Assembly (NCBI GenBank): GCA_020637635.1
Contig: JACKKB010000002.1
Coordinates: 461,001-525,000 of the forward strand
Direction of reading: 5' to 3'
DNA from: Albidovulum sp.
Lineage (GTDB): Bacteria; Pseudomonadota; Alphaproteobacteria; Rhodobacterales; Rhodobacteraceae
Length of the DNA stretch: 64,000 nt
The notes beneath the pieces were generated by a model. The model had not been told where the DNA came from. It saw only the letters and a program-made list of their open reading frames with translations, and searched no databases. Positions 18,112 through 26,540 of this stretch are shown here, piece after piece. Within the stretch, counting starts at the first letter, position 1, and every line of letters begins with the position of its first letter. The position numbers and the translations under genes were made by a program.

Positions 18112-19294
18112 CCCCGATCACGGACCGACCGTCGCCTATTTCGCCCATGACTGGGGCGATGCGGCGATCCGGCGCCGGGTCGCGGGCTTCAGGCGCGACG
18201 GGATGACGGTTGCCGGATTCGCGATGCACCGCGCCGAAGGCGACCGGCCGGACTGGGTCGTGGCCGACCTCGGACAGACCCATGACAACCGCTACCTGCA
18301 TCGCGCCCTCGCGATTGCGCGCGCGGCACGGCGGGCACAGGGGGCGGCGCTCGGCCATGCCGACGTGATCGTCGCGCGCAACCTCGACATGCTCTTGGTC
18401 GCGCTTGCCGCGCGGCGGCGCGCCCGGCAGGCGACACCGGTCATCTACGAATGCCTCGACATCCATCGGCTGGTCGCGCGAGACGACGCCATCGGGCATG
18501 TCTTTCGCGGGATCGAAAGCCGCGCCCTCGGCCGGTGCGCGGGGTTCTGGGTCTCGTCGCCGGCCTTTCTCGAGCGGCATTTCGCGCCGTTCCATCCGAC
18601 TGCCCGCGGGGGACGGCTGGTCGAGAACCGCCTGCAGGCGGCGCCGGGGCCGAGGCCCTGCGCCGCGGCACCCTCCTTGGCGGGCAGGCTCAGGATCGGC
18701 TGGTTCGGAAATCTGCGCTGCGCACGCTCGCTCGCGCTGCTTGCGGCGCTCGCCCGGGAGCATCGCGGGGCGGTCGAGATCGTGCTGCGCGGCTACCCTG
18801 CCACTGCCGAAATCCCCGACTTCGATCGCATCGTCGCCTCGACCCCCGGCCTTTCCTACGGCGGAAGGTATCGCTGGCCCGACGAGCTCGCTGAGATCTA
18901 CGACGGGGTCGATGCCGTCTGGGCCGGCGACTTCATGGATGCGGGCAAGAATTCCGAATGGCTGTTGCCGAACCGGCTCTACGAGGGCGGCTGGTTTGGC
19001 TGCCCGCCGATTGCGCCCGCCGCGTCCCAGACCGGCGGATGGATCGCCGGGCGCGCCTGTGGCCTGACGCTTCCGGAGCCGCTCGAACGGAGCCTGCCGG
19101 CCCTCGTCGCCGCGCTCCTTGCCGATCGCGCGCCGCTCGACGCGGCCCGGAGCCGGCTCCTCGCACTGCCGGAGGAGACCTTCCTCGAACCGCGCGGGAC
19201 ACTCGCATCCCTTGTCGCCGACGCGCTTGCCGGGAGGCAGCCGGGATCGCCGCCCGCTGCGCGCTGCGGGATCAGTACTGCGCCTTCGGCGTGA
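18098..19294 (+). CDS. Glycosyltransferase, GT-B fold (family 1/4-like)
   Basis: A 398-residue cytoplasmic protein with a GT-B layout. The N-terminal half has VAYFAHDWGDAAIRRRVAGF, then HADVIVARNLDMLLVAL and VIYECLDIHRL, a pattern seen in family 4-like transferases. The C-terminal half begins RIGWFGNLR and includes DLAEIYDGVDAVWAGDF-like text, with an NRLYEGG stretch near the donor site. It lies directly downstream of, and overlaps, the first sulfotransferase gene, and it converges with (overlapping by 23 bases) the next glycosyltransferase on the minus strand. Sugar specificity cannot be read. Confidence 0.75.
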   Translation: MPQPDPDHGPTVAYFAHDWGDAAIRRRVAGFRRDGMTVAGFAMHRAEGDRPDWVVADLGQTHDNRYLHRALAIARAARRAQGAALGHADVIVARNLDMLLVALAARRRARQATPVIYECLDIHRLVARDDAIGHVFRGIESRALGRCAGFWVSSPAFLERHFAPFHPTARGGRLVENRLQAAPGPRPCAAAPSLAGRLRIGWFGNLRCARSLALLAALAREHRGAVEIVLRGYPATAEIPDFDRIVASTPGLSYGGRYRWPDELAEIYDGVDAVWAGDFMDAGKNSEWLLPNRLYEGGWFGCPPIAPAASQTGGWIAGRACGLTLPEPLERSLPALVAALLADRAPLDAARSRLLALPEETFLEPRGTLASLVADALAGRQPGSPPAARCGISTAPSA

Positions 19295-20180
19295 CGCGCA
19301 TCAGCCCGGCGGCGACGCCGACATGCATCACTCCGCGCCGCGCCCACCAGAGCCGCTTCGTCGGCGATGCCACATTGAGCGCGGCGACCGCAAAGCAGTA
19401 GCCGGCCTTGAGACCGGCAAGGCCGACGAGGCTCACGACCCTGACTGCCCCTGCCCCGCGGCGCGCCATCCCGCCGAAGACATTGCCGGCGTTGAAGCTG
19501 CGGCGGATGATCCAGCCGGGCCGGAGCCGGGCCGGGGCGACCTCCTCGTAGACTTCGGCGGTCTCGCAGATGCCGAGGCTGGCGCCAAGTGCCCAGAGGC
19601 GGTGGAAGTAGTCGGTATCCTCGCCTCCGGTCCGTCCCTTCGCGAGGTCGAAGCGCAGGGCCCGGAAAGCCGGATTGCGCAGATCGACGAGCGCGTTGCA
19701 GGTGTGACCGGTCTGCACCACGCCGCCGCGCCGCACGGGCCGGTTGGAGTGAAAGTCGCCCTTCACCATGTGGCTCGGGGCGCCGTCGGGATAGCGCGCG
19801 ATCGCCGGGCCGAAGACCGCATCGCGGCGGTCCTGCCGGGCGGTGGCGAGCAGTTGCAGGAGCCAGGCCGGATCGGCTGTCTCGTCATCGTCTATCCAGG
19901 CCACCAGATCGGCGCTCGCGTGATCGAGGCAGGCATTGCGCGCCACCGAGATGTTGCGCTCGGGCGCATGGATGTAAAGAACCGGCAGCGCCGGGCTGTC
20001 GAAGCCGGCCACGAGATCGCGGGCGCTCGCGGTTGTGTCGTTGTCGGCGACGATGACGCGCAGCCGTCGCAGCCCGGCAGGCCGCCGGAGCGCTTGCAGC
20101 GAGCGGAGCGTCGCGGCCAGCTGCGGCCGCCGGAAGGTGCACAGGCAGATGTCGATGCTGAGTGCCGGCGCCTCGGTCAT
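19272..20180 (-). CDS. Family 2 glycosyltransferase
   Basis: A 302-residue GT-A enzyme. The opening SIDICLCTFRRPQLAATLRSL is the family 2 N-terminus; VIVADND, then AWIDDDE provides the metal-binding acidic cluster, and GGEDTDYFHRL is the catalytic ED motif. A hydrophobic stretch near residues 245-270 may be a membrane-associated segment. The ATG at 20180 (MTEAPALS) avoids overlap with the upstream gene; an in-frame ATG at 20195 would overlap by 11 bases. It ends inside the tail of the plus-strand transferase gene, a convergent overlap. Confidence 0.85.
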   Translation of the reverse strand: MTEAPALSIDICLCTFRRPQLAATLRSLQALRRPAGLRRLRVIVADNDTTASARDLVAGFDSPALPVLYIHAPERNISVARNACLDHASADLVAWIDDDETADPAWLLQLLATARQDRRDAVFGPAIARYPDGAPSHMVKGDFHSNRPVRRGGVVQTGHTCNALVDLRNPAFRALRFDLAKGRTGGEDTDYFHRLWALGASLGICETAEVYEEVAPARLRPGWIIRRSFNAGNVFGGMARRGAGAVRVVSLVGLAGLKAGYCFAVAALNVASPTKRLWWARRGVMHVGVAAGLMRVTPKAQY

Positions 20181-20184
20181 CGCA

Positions 20185-21285
20185 TCATCCCGCATGCAGT
20201 CGCGGAGCGGGTGCCAGACGGCGGCCCCCGAGGATCCGCTGCATGAAACCGAGCCCCCAGGCCAGGTGGATCGCGGCCAGGGCGGGCCCTGCCCAGAGCC
20301 CGTCGATACTGCGCAGCCCGATCGCTGCCGCCACCGAGGTCCCCGCCAGCACGGTGAGGTAGAGCGTCGGCCAGACAAGCGCGAGCGGCGTCAGCGGCGC
20401 GGCCGCGAGAGACAGCGCCAGAAGCCAGGTGTTCAGCACCGGCACGATCTGGCGCAGGCGCGGCACGATGCGGTGCTTGCTGAGCGTGTTCGCGCGGCCG
20501 CGCCCGTAGTTCCAGTACTGGCGCCAGAGCGCTCCGAACGTCGGGCGCATCGCATAGGCGATCCGGGTGCGGTCGGTCAGCCAGATCCTGCCCCCGGCGC
20601 GGGTCAGGCGCAGATCGAACTCGGCGTCCTCGTTGTGGCTGATCGTCGGATCGTAGCCGCCGACACGGCGGAACCAGCCGAGATCGAAGGCCGCGTGATG
20701 GCCATGGTCGACAAACTGTGCCTTGCGCCCGCCCCGATGCGCCGACCCGCCGGAGCCGAGCGGCGTGTCGACGATCCATGCCGCGGCGCGCTGGAATCCG
20801 CAGCCGCCCGTGGCGTCCATCGCCGTCACGACCGACGCCGCCCCGACGCGGGCGAGCTCTTGTGCGAGCGCGCCAATATAGCCCGGCGGATAGATGGCGT
20901 GCACGTCGCAGCGCACCAGAACCCGGTGCGAGGATCCGGCGCATCGCGCCACGGCAAGGTTGACGCCGGCCGACTGCAGGCGCCCGCGGTTCTCGATCAG
21001 CCTGAGGTTCGCGAATTCGCCCATCAGGCGGGAAACGATCTCTTGCGTGCCATCGGCGCTGCCGCCGTCGGCGATGACCACCCGGCAACCCGACACCCAG
21101 CCGCGCGGCCGCATGAGTGAACGGATGCAGGTTTCGATATGGGCGGCCTCGTTCAGCGCCGGCAGGACGACGAGGATTTCGGTGGGGTTTACGGCGGAGT
21201 ATTCGGCTGGGGGTGCGGCGGGATCCAGGGCGGGCGCGGCCCGCTCAGTTCCGGTTCTTCCCGGTGAGACTGTCGCGGCTGTCAT
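20185..21285 (-). CDS. Family 2 glycosyltransferase, ExoA-like
   Basis: A transferase of about 366 residues resembling succinoglycan ExoA, which adds a beta-1,3-glucose. Motifs are ILVVLPALNEAAHI, VIADGGSADGTQEIV, VRCDVHAIYPPGYI, the catalytic ISHNEDAEFDLRL, and QYWNYGRGRANTLSKH; two or three C-terminal membrane segments follow. The ATG at 21285 lies within the end of the small membrane-protein gene, giving an overlap of 41 bases. Family likeness to ExoA is good but the actual linkage is inferred. Confidence 0.82.
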   Translation of the reverse strand: MTAATVSPGRTGTERAAPALDPAAPPAEYSAVNPTEILVVLPALNEAAHIETCIRSLMRPRGWVSGCRVVIADGGSADGTQEIVSRLMGEFANLRLIENRGRLQSAGVNLAVARCAGSSHRVLVRCDVHAIYPPGYIGALAQELARVGAASVVTAMDATGGCGFQRAAAWIVDTPLGSGGSAHRGGRKAQFVDHGHHAAFDLGWFRRVGGYDPTISHNEDAEFDLRLTRAGGRIWLTDRTRIAYAMRPTFGALWRQYWNYGRGRANTLSKHRIVPRLRQIVPVLNTWLLALSLAAAPLTPLALVWPTLYLTVLAGTSVAAAIGLRSIDGLWAGPALAAIHLAWGLGFMQRILGGRRLAPAPRLHAG

Positions 21286-21442
21286 CGCGCGATCCGCGCA
21301 GAAGCAGAGCGATGATGACGGTCGCAATCGGTCCGCCGAGAAAGAAGGCGGCCAGCGTCGGCCAAACGCCGCCGCCTGTCGCGTAGGCGCCGGCGGCGAA
21401 GAGGCAGCTCAGCACCGGCAGTAAAAGTGGCAGCCCCCGCAT
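21245..21442 (-). CDS. Small two-helix membrane protein
   Basis: A 65-residue protein with two hydrophobic segments (LPLLLPVLSCLFAAGAYA and PTLAAFFLGGPIATVIIALLL) and a short charged C-terminal tail (RGSRDDSRDSLTGKNRN). GGGGGG lies about six bases before the ATG. Its final 41 bases overlap the start of the ExoA-like gene in another frame, so the two are probably co-translated. I do not recognise a family. It could be a small accessory membrane protein of the polysaccharide machinery; the alternative is a longer-lived chance frame, but the ribosome site and helix pattern favour a real gene. Confidence 0.6.
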   Translation of the reverse strand: MRGLPLLLPVLSCLFAAGAYATGGGVWPTLAAFFLGGPIATVIIALLLRGSRDDSRDSLTGKNRN

Positions 21443-21599
21443 GCCATTCCCCCCAGACCCAGTGGGGAGGAACTATAGATTGTAACCTGGAAAATGTAAT
21501 CACCATTCGGCAGCTCCTCGTCGGGCGCTTGGCGCGGCAACCCGCTGCGCGGCGCCGCCCGTCCCTGCGCGGTTTGGGTTCTTGCAGAAAGGCGGGCGC

Positions 21600-22292
21600 C
21601 TAGTAGGCGCCGTGACCGTTGATCAGCACGCGGACGGTGCGCAGGATGAGGTGCATGTCGGTCGGGAAAGAGCAGGTCGCGACATAGCGGCTGTCGAGTT
21701 CGACACGTTTGCCGAACGACAGGTCGCTGCGGCCGGAGACCTGCCAGAGACCGGTGATTCCAGGGCGCGCCGCCTTGTAGTGGCCTGCATGCTTGCCATA
21801 GTCGCGCAGTTCCTCCAGCGTCAGCGGGCGCGGTCCGACCACGCTCATGTCGCCACGCAGCACGTTCAGGAACTGCGGCAGTTCGTCGAGGCTCGACTTG
21901 CGCAGGAAGGCCCCGACGATCGGGATCACGCGCGGGTCGTTCTTCAGTTTGCGGTGCCGCGCAAACTCGGCCCGTGCCTCGGGGTCTCGGGCGAGATGAT
22001 CGTCGAGCACCCGGTCGGCATCCGCGACCATTGTGCGGAACTTCAGGCAGGGGAAGGACTTGCCGCCGAAGCCGATTCGGGTGTGGCGAAAGAACACCGG
22101 CCCCGGCGCGACGAAATAGATCACGAGCGGCAGCAGCAGGAAGAAAGGCAGGGCGCTGGCGATCGCGACGAGACTGAAGGCCACATCGAACAGGCGCTTC
22201 AAAGTGCCACCAACAGGCGAACTTGCACGGGCGGGCGTCGCGGCTGCGAAGGCGACTTCGCAAGCCTCTCCCTTAGGCTGAACTACTGCCAT
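21600..22292 (-). CDS. exoY: Polyprenyl-phosphate sugar phosphotransferase, ExoY type
   Basis: Initiating enzyme that moves a sugar-1-phosphate from UDP-sugar to undecaprenyl phosphate at the inner membrane. It has 230 residues: one membrane helix (FDVAFSLVAIASALPFFLLLPLV), then FRHTRIGFGGKSFPCLKFRTM, DELPQFLNVLRGDMSVVGPRP and ARPGITGLWQVSGRSDLSFG, all hallmarks of the bacterial sugar transferase domain. The start at 22292 has a GGGGGG site upstream; an upstream in-frame ATG at 22331 lacks one. It is the short ExoY form without the N-terminal multi-helix domain of WcaJ/WbaP. It heads the leftward gene group. Confidence 0.92.
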   Translation of the reverse strand: MAVVQPKGEACEVAFAAATPARASSPVGGTLKRLFDVAFSLVAIASALPFFLLLPLVIYFVAPGPVFFRHTRIGFGGKSFPCLKFRTMVADADRVLDDHLARDPEARAEFARHRKLKNDPRVIPIVGAFLRKSSLDELPQFLNVLRGDMSVVGPRPLTLEELRDYGKHAGHYKAARPGITGLWQVSGRSDLSFGKRVELDSRYVATCSFPTDMHLILRTVRVLINGHGAY

Positions 22293-22815
22293 CGTGATAT
22301 CCCCCCGGATGCGTGGCTTCGGCGTATGCATCTACGTTAATTGGGCAAAAGTGTCGAAACTATGGCGTGTGAAGCGAGGGATTGAACCATCCCCGGTTGC
22401 GAATTTCACGCTGGCGGATTCTTGCCGATCTCTGGCGCAGCCTTCCGCCGAAAGACCAAGAATCGTGGCGGAATGCCAACTTCCGGCGTCTCGCCGCGCG
22501 TGGTGGAGCCGGTCCGCCCCCCCCCGGCCGCGCTGCCGCCCGTTCCCAAATTCAGCCGCATTTCGCCTTTAGGTTCGAAACAATATGGCAAGAGGCTCAG
22601 GCCGGTGGGAACCGCCGTCCGGGGCATCCGACGCTCGCCGTCGCGCGCGTTCCGGCCGCACCTTGAAGGAGAACCGCACCGATGGTGATTCTGTTCGTCG
22701 CCGGGCGTCCGGCCCATGCAGCCGGCGGGCATCTCGGACGTGCCCCGACGCAGGCGACATGCCTTGCGGCAGGTATCCGTCGGGGCGCCAGATCGTGAAG
22801 GGCGCGGCCTCGGTC
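22293..22815. promoter_or_regulatory. Intergenic region between divergent exoY and flippase genes
   Basis: About 520 bases without a supported gene. On the minus strand TTCGAC (22358-22353) and TAGATG (22334-22329), 18 bases apart, could be a promoter for exoY. The part from 22320 to 22360 is the least G/C-rich stretch nearby. Open frames in the right half lack a family pattern and mostly precede the flippase in its own frame. Confidence 0.35.
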
Positions 22816-24213
22816 ATGATCCCCGGTCTCTTCGCGCGCGCGTCCGGTTCGGAGACGATGCGGGCGAGCTTCGCGGCGGGCCTCATGGTGGCGGTCCGGG
22901 TGGTCGGCACCCTCGGGACGCTGGTCTATACGGTGCTCATGGCACGGCTGATGACGCCGCACGATTTCGGTCTCGCCTGGACACTCTGGTCGGCCGTCTT
23001 CATCGCCTCCTATCTCAGCACGCTGAACATCGGCGCGACCGCGATTCGCGAGGTCGTGCACGCGCGCGCGACCGGCAACGACGCGGCCGCAGCCGGTTTC
23101 ATCGTCGTCAGCCGCCGCATCCTTCTGGCGGTTTCGGGCCCGGTCATCGCCGGCTTCATCGCGGTCGTGTGGTGGCGCAACCCGGCGATCGTGGCCGAGC
23201 ATCCGCTGGCGCTCTGGCTGGCCGCCGCGACGATCCCGGTCATGGGCTGGAACGCGACGAATTCGGCGCAGGCCGCCGCGCTCGATCAGGTCGTGCGCAG
23301 CCAGGTTCCGGGCATGCTGCTGCGGCCGCTGGCCTTCACCCTCGCGCTCGGCGCGATGTGGACGTTGAAGATGGCAGCCGGTCTCGAGACGGTCATCGCA
23401 CTCTACCTCTTCATCGCGGTGATGATCGCGCTCGTGCAGATCAAGCTCGTCTGGCCGTATTTCGGCTTCGTCCGATCGGCCAAGCCGGACGTGTCAGCCT
23501 GGCGGCACTGGGTTCTTGGAGGTCTCCTGCTGGCGCCGGGACGGCTCCTGGCCGACCGGCTCAAGGACCTCCTCGTGCTGATCAGTGCGTTTCCGCTCGG
23601 CGCCATCGGGGTCGCGCAGATCGCCGTCGCGCTCAGCCTCATCAACTTCCTGAACTTCGCGATCAACGCGGTGGAGACCTCGTTCTCGCCCAAGACCGCG
23701 CGCAGCCTCACGCGCGGACTGGCCGAGGGCGTGGCCCCCCGCGACATGCGGCGCGCGATCCACTTCATCGCGATCACCGGGGTTCTGAAGATGGCGATGG
23801 TGGCGGGCGCCGTCACCGCGCTCTGGTTCCTGCTGCCGCTCATCGTGCGGCTCTTCGGGCAGGAATACGAAGCCGCCGCCCCTGCCGCCTGGTGCTTCGT
23901 GCTGATTCCCGCTTCAAACGCCTTCTTCGGCAACACGAGCCTCGTGATGCAGATCTTCGACCAGCGCGCCGAGTTCTTCCTGACCAGCCTTCTCGCGCTG
24001 TGCGTGCTGCCGCTCGTCGGGATCTTCGGCGTGCCGCTTCTCATCGCGCGGGGGGGCGACCCGCTGGTCGCAACCTCCGCGTCCTTCGCGCTGACGCTTG
24101 TCGCCTTGCAGGCGCTGCGCTGGGCACTCTGCCTGTGGCGAACCGGGATCGACGTCTCGTTCGCCGGGGCGCTGGTGCGGCGCGCGCTTCTGAACCGGGC
24201 GGGCGGGCGATGA
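22816..24213 (+). CDS. Oligosaccharide flippase, Wzx/ExoT-like
   Basis: A 465-residue polytopic membrane protein with about 12-14 hydrophobic segments. It opens ETMRASFAAGLMVAVRVVGTL and then VLMARLMTPHDFGLAWTLWS, the typical start of the polysaccharide-transporter (PST/MOP) family, and has LADRLKDLLVLISAFPLGAIG in the middle. It would flip the lipid-linked repeat unit to the periplasm for polymerisation. The frame is open back to 22585, but family resemblance starts at the ATG at 22816. Between the flippase and the pyruvyl transferase gene there are 100 bases. Confidence 0.87.
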   Translation: MIPGLFARASGSETMRASFAAGLMVAVRVVGTLGTLVYTVLMARLMTPHDFGLAWTLWSAVFIASYLSTLNIGATAIREVVHARATGNDAAAAGFIVVSRRILLAVSGPVIAGFIAVVWWRNPAIVAEHPLALWLAAATIPVMGWNATNSAQAAALDQVVRSQVPGMLLRPLAFTLALGAMWTLKMAAGLETVIALYLFIAVMIALVQIKLVWPYFGFVRSAKPDVSAWRHWVLGGLLLAPGRLLADRLKDLLVLISAFPLGAIGVAQIAVALSLINFLNFAINAVETSFSPKTARSLTRGLAEGVAPRDMRRAIHFIAITGVLKMAMVAGAVTALWFLLPLIVRLFGQEYEAAAPAAWCFVLIPASNAFFGNTSLVMQIFDQRAEFFLTSLLALCVLPLVGIFGVPLLIARGGDPLVATSASFALTLVALQALRWALCLWRTGIDVSFAGALVRRALLNRAGGR

Positions 24214-24313
24214 CAGAGGGAATCCACCATCCCTCCGCCGGCAGCCGCGGTGCCGGGGGAATGCCGTTGGCGGGGGAGGCCGGTCTTCAACATTCACTCG
24301 GGGAACGCGGAGC

Positions 24314-25303
24314 ATGAAGCTTTTCTTCTGCAAGGTCGACGGCGGCAACTTCGGCGACGACATGAACGAATGGTTCTGGGACGCCCTGTTCCCGGACTAT
24401 CGCCGGCTTGCCCCCGAGGCGACGATGTTCGGGATCGGCAGCATCCTCTGGCGCGACAACCTCGCCGGGCACGCGCGCGTGGTCGTGATGGGCAGCGGCT
24501 CGGGCTATGGCGTCATCCCGAACCGGATCCCGGACAACACCGGGATCGGTTTCGTGCGCGGTCCAAGGACGGCGCGGCTCCTCGGTCTCGAACGCGACGC
24601 CGCGATCACCGATCCTGCCGCCATGGTCTCGACGCTCGCCGAGTTCCAGGACGTCCGGTCGAGCGGCGATGTGGTCTTCGTCCCCCATGTCGGCACCGCC
24701 AAGCTGCCCCTTGGCTGGGGGCGGCTCACGGCGCGGGCCGGGGTCCGGTTCGTCTCGCCCGCGCAGGACGCGCGGGCGGTCATCGCGGCGATCGCCGGGG
24801 CGCGGCTCGTGCTTGCCGAATCGCTGCACGGCGCGATCATCGCCGATGCCTTCCGGGTGCCCTGGGTGCCGCTCGCGATCTCGCCCACGTTCAACGCGCA
24901 CAAGTGGTTCGACTGGTCGGAGTCGCTCGAGACCGAGATCGGGTTCGAGGAGTTTCTGGGCGGGCTGAAGACGGCACGCGCGCTCGCGGCCCGGCTGCGG
25001 CGCCTCGGCGGCAGGGGCACGGGCGCGCAGGAGCGGAAGCCCCGGGTCGCGGGCACGCATGTGGCCCCGGCCTTTTCGCAGGACGCCAAGCAATCCGCCC
25101 GCAAATGGGTGGCAAAGCTCGCACCGGTGGTCGAGGCGATGCTGGTGCGCGATCTCCTGCGCGCCCGGAAGGCGCGGCACTTCCTGAGCCCCGATACCGT
25201 GCTCCGCCAGCGGCAATCGCAGATCACGGCGCGCATCGCCGAGGTCGGCGACCGGCTGACGGCCGAGGGTGCCCGACCTCGCGCTATCGCCGCGCGAGGC
25301 TGA
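24314..25303 (+). CDS. Polysaccharide pyruvyl transferase-family protein, ExoV-like
   Basis: A 329-residue protein. The N-terminus KLFFCKVDGGNFGDDMNEWFWDALFPD is the ExoV-type opening, followed by GSGSGYGVIP and, near residue 176, LAESLHGAIIADAFRVPWV, the conserved HGA motif of the family. Such enzymes add a pyruvate ketal to a sugar of the lipid-linked oligosaccharide, giving negative charge. A basic C-terminal extension of about 100 residues lacks obvious motifs. It ends 20 bases inside the convergent ExoQ-like gene. Confidence 0.85.
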   Translation: MKLFFCKVDGGNFGDDMNEWFWDALFPDYRRLAPEATMFGIGSILWRDNLAGHARVVVMGSGSGYGVIPNRIPDNTGIGFVRGPRTARLLGLERDAAITDPAAMVSTLAEFQDVRSSGDVVFVPHVGTAKLPLGWGRLTARAGVRFVSPAQDARAVIAAIAGARLVLAESLHGAIIADAFRVPWVPLAISPTFNAHKWFDWSESLETEIGFEEFLGGLKTARALAARLRRLGGRGTGAQERKPRVAGTHVAPAFSQDAKQSARKWVAKLAPVVEAMLVRDLLRARKARHFLSPDTVLRQRQSQITARIAEVGDRLTAEGARPRAIAARG

Positions 25304-26540
25304 TCCGCGACGAGACGCCGAAGGCGATCAGGATCACGATGGCGTTCTCGTGCTGGCAGTAGAGCAGCGGGTTGAAGAGCGCGACGCCGATCAGGGCGGC
25401 GAAGAAGGCCAACATCGCCGCTCCCTCGACATCGCGCCGGGCGAGATAGGCGCGCAGGCAGAGGAACGCGGCACCGCCGATCGTCAGGCCGATGCCGACG
25501 AGACCCGGGACGCCGGTGCCGACCCAGACATCCAGAATGAAATCGTGGAAACTGATCAGCCCCGTTCCGAAGCTGTTCTGTATACGGTCGACGGCACGAA
25601 AGGCGCCGCTGTCCCAATAGGCGTCGAAGCCGACCCCAAGCCAGGGCGCGGTGTCGATCTGGCGGCCGGCGATGGCCCAGAGCGAGGTGCGGCCGGTGAG
25701 GTTGGAGCTCTTGCCAAAGGCGTTCAACACACCGCCGACGGGATCGACGTCGCCGAAGGCGAGTAGAGCGCAGCCGCCGATGAAGGCCAGGCTGCCGGCC
25801 AGGGCGATGGCGAGCCGCGTGGAGGTGCGATAGCCCGGCATCGTCAGGGCGACGAAGAGTCCGGCCGCCGCAATCATCACGATCGCCGAGGTGGCCGATT
25901 TCGAGAGAAGGAGCGCAAGCCCCGCCATCGCCAGGAGGCCGAGGAGAGCGGCGCGCCCGAGCGGCCGCTGTCTGGTGCCGAGCATGAGCGCCAGTGCCGC
26001 AAGCGCGAGCAGCATCGCCATCCGCCCGAGCGTGTTCTTGTTGCTGAAGATGCCGAGAAGACCGCCGCCATCGGCGAAGACCGCCCCGAACATGCCGGTG
26101 GCATAGTTCACCAGCGAGAGCGCAACGAGCGGCGCAAGTCCGCCGAGGATCGCAAGGATGATCGCTCCCGGCCGGTAACGCCAGCCGAGCCAGATGCCCA
26201 TGAGATAGGTGACGCTCAGCTGCATCCCGGAATAGAGCGTGTGGCCGGGTTCGATCGACCATGTCGCCGAGAGTAGCGCCGCCGCCGGATAGGCGAAGAG
26301 CGCGATGTTGTCGCGCACCGCGATCATGAGCGGGCGGAAGTTCGTGGCGAACTTCAGCGCGAGCATCGCATAGAGCATGGCCCAGAGCAGCAGCGGCGGC
26401 AGAAAGCGATAGACGCCCTGGCTGCCGGCAATGATGATGAGCGTGGCGAAGCCGAGATCGTAGAGCGCCTCGAGCGCCACGACAGATGCGGACTTGCGCC
26501 GCGCGGCCGAGGTCGACCGGACTGCGGGCGCGACCGTCAT
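25284..26540 (-). CDS. O-antigen ligase/polymerase family protein, ExoQ-like
   Basis: A 418-residue membrane protein with about 11 hydrophobic segments. The family region is the periplasmic stretch SNKNTLGRMAMLLAL, then LTGRTSLWAIAGRQI, WLGVGFDAYWDSG and ISFHDFILDVWVGTGVPGLVG, matching the Wzy_C/ExoQ pattern with its conserved histidine. It would polymerise repeat units in the periplasm. It is coupled to the upstream glycanase gene by ATGA. A ligase role is less likely because the neighbours are exopolysaccharide genes. Confidence 0.87.
   Translation of the reverse strand: MTVAPAVRSTSAARRKSASVVALEALYDLGFATLIIIAGSQGVYRFLPPLLLWAMLYAMLALKFATNFRPLMIAVRDNIALFAYPAAALLSATWSIEPGHTLYSGMQLSVTYLMGIWLGWRYRPGAIILAILGGLAPLVALSLVNYATGMFGAVFADGGGLLGIFSNKNTLGRMAMLLALAALALMLGTRQRPLGRAALLGLLAMAGLALLLSKSATSAIVMIAAAGLFVALTMPGYRTSTRLAIALAGSLAFIGGCALLAFGDVDPVGGVLNAFGKSSNLTGRTSLWAIAGRQIDTAPWLGVGFDAYWDSGAFRAVDRIQNSFGTGLISFHDFILDVWVGTGVPGLVGIGLTIGGAAFLCLRAYLARRDVEGAAMLAFFAALIGVALFNPLLYCQHENAIVILIAFGVSSRISLARR

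Noticed and set aside
22370..22420. Sequence resembling a tRNA T-arm (GGTTGCGAAT) near 22396
   Set aside because: The rest of a cloverleaf and a matching acceptor stem are missing.
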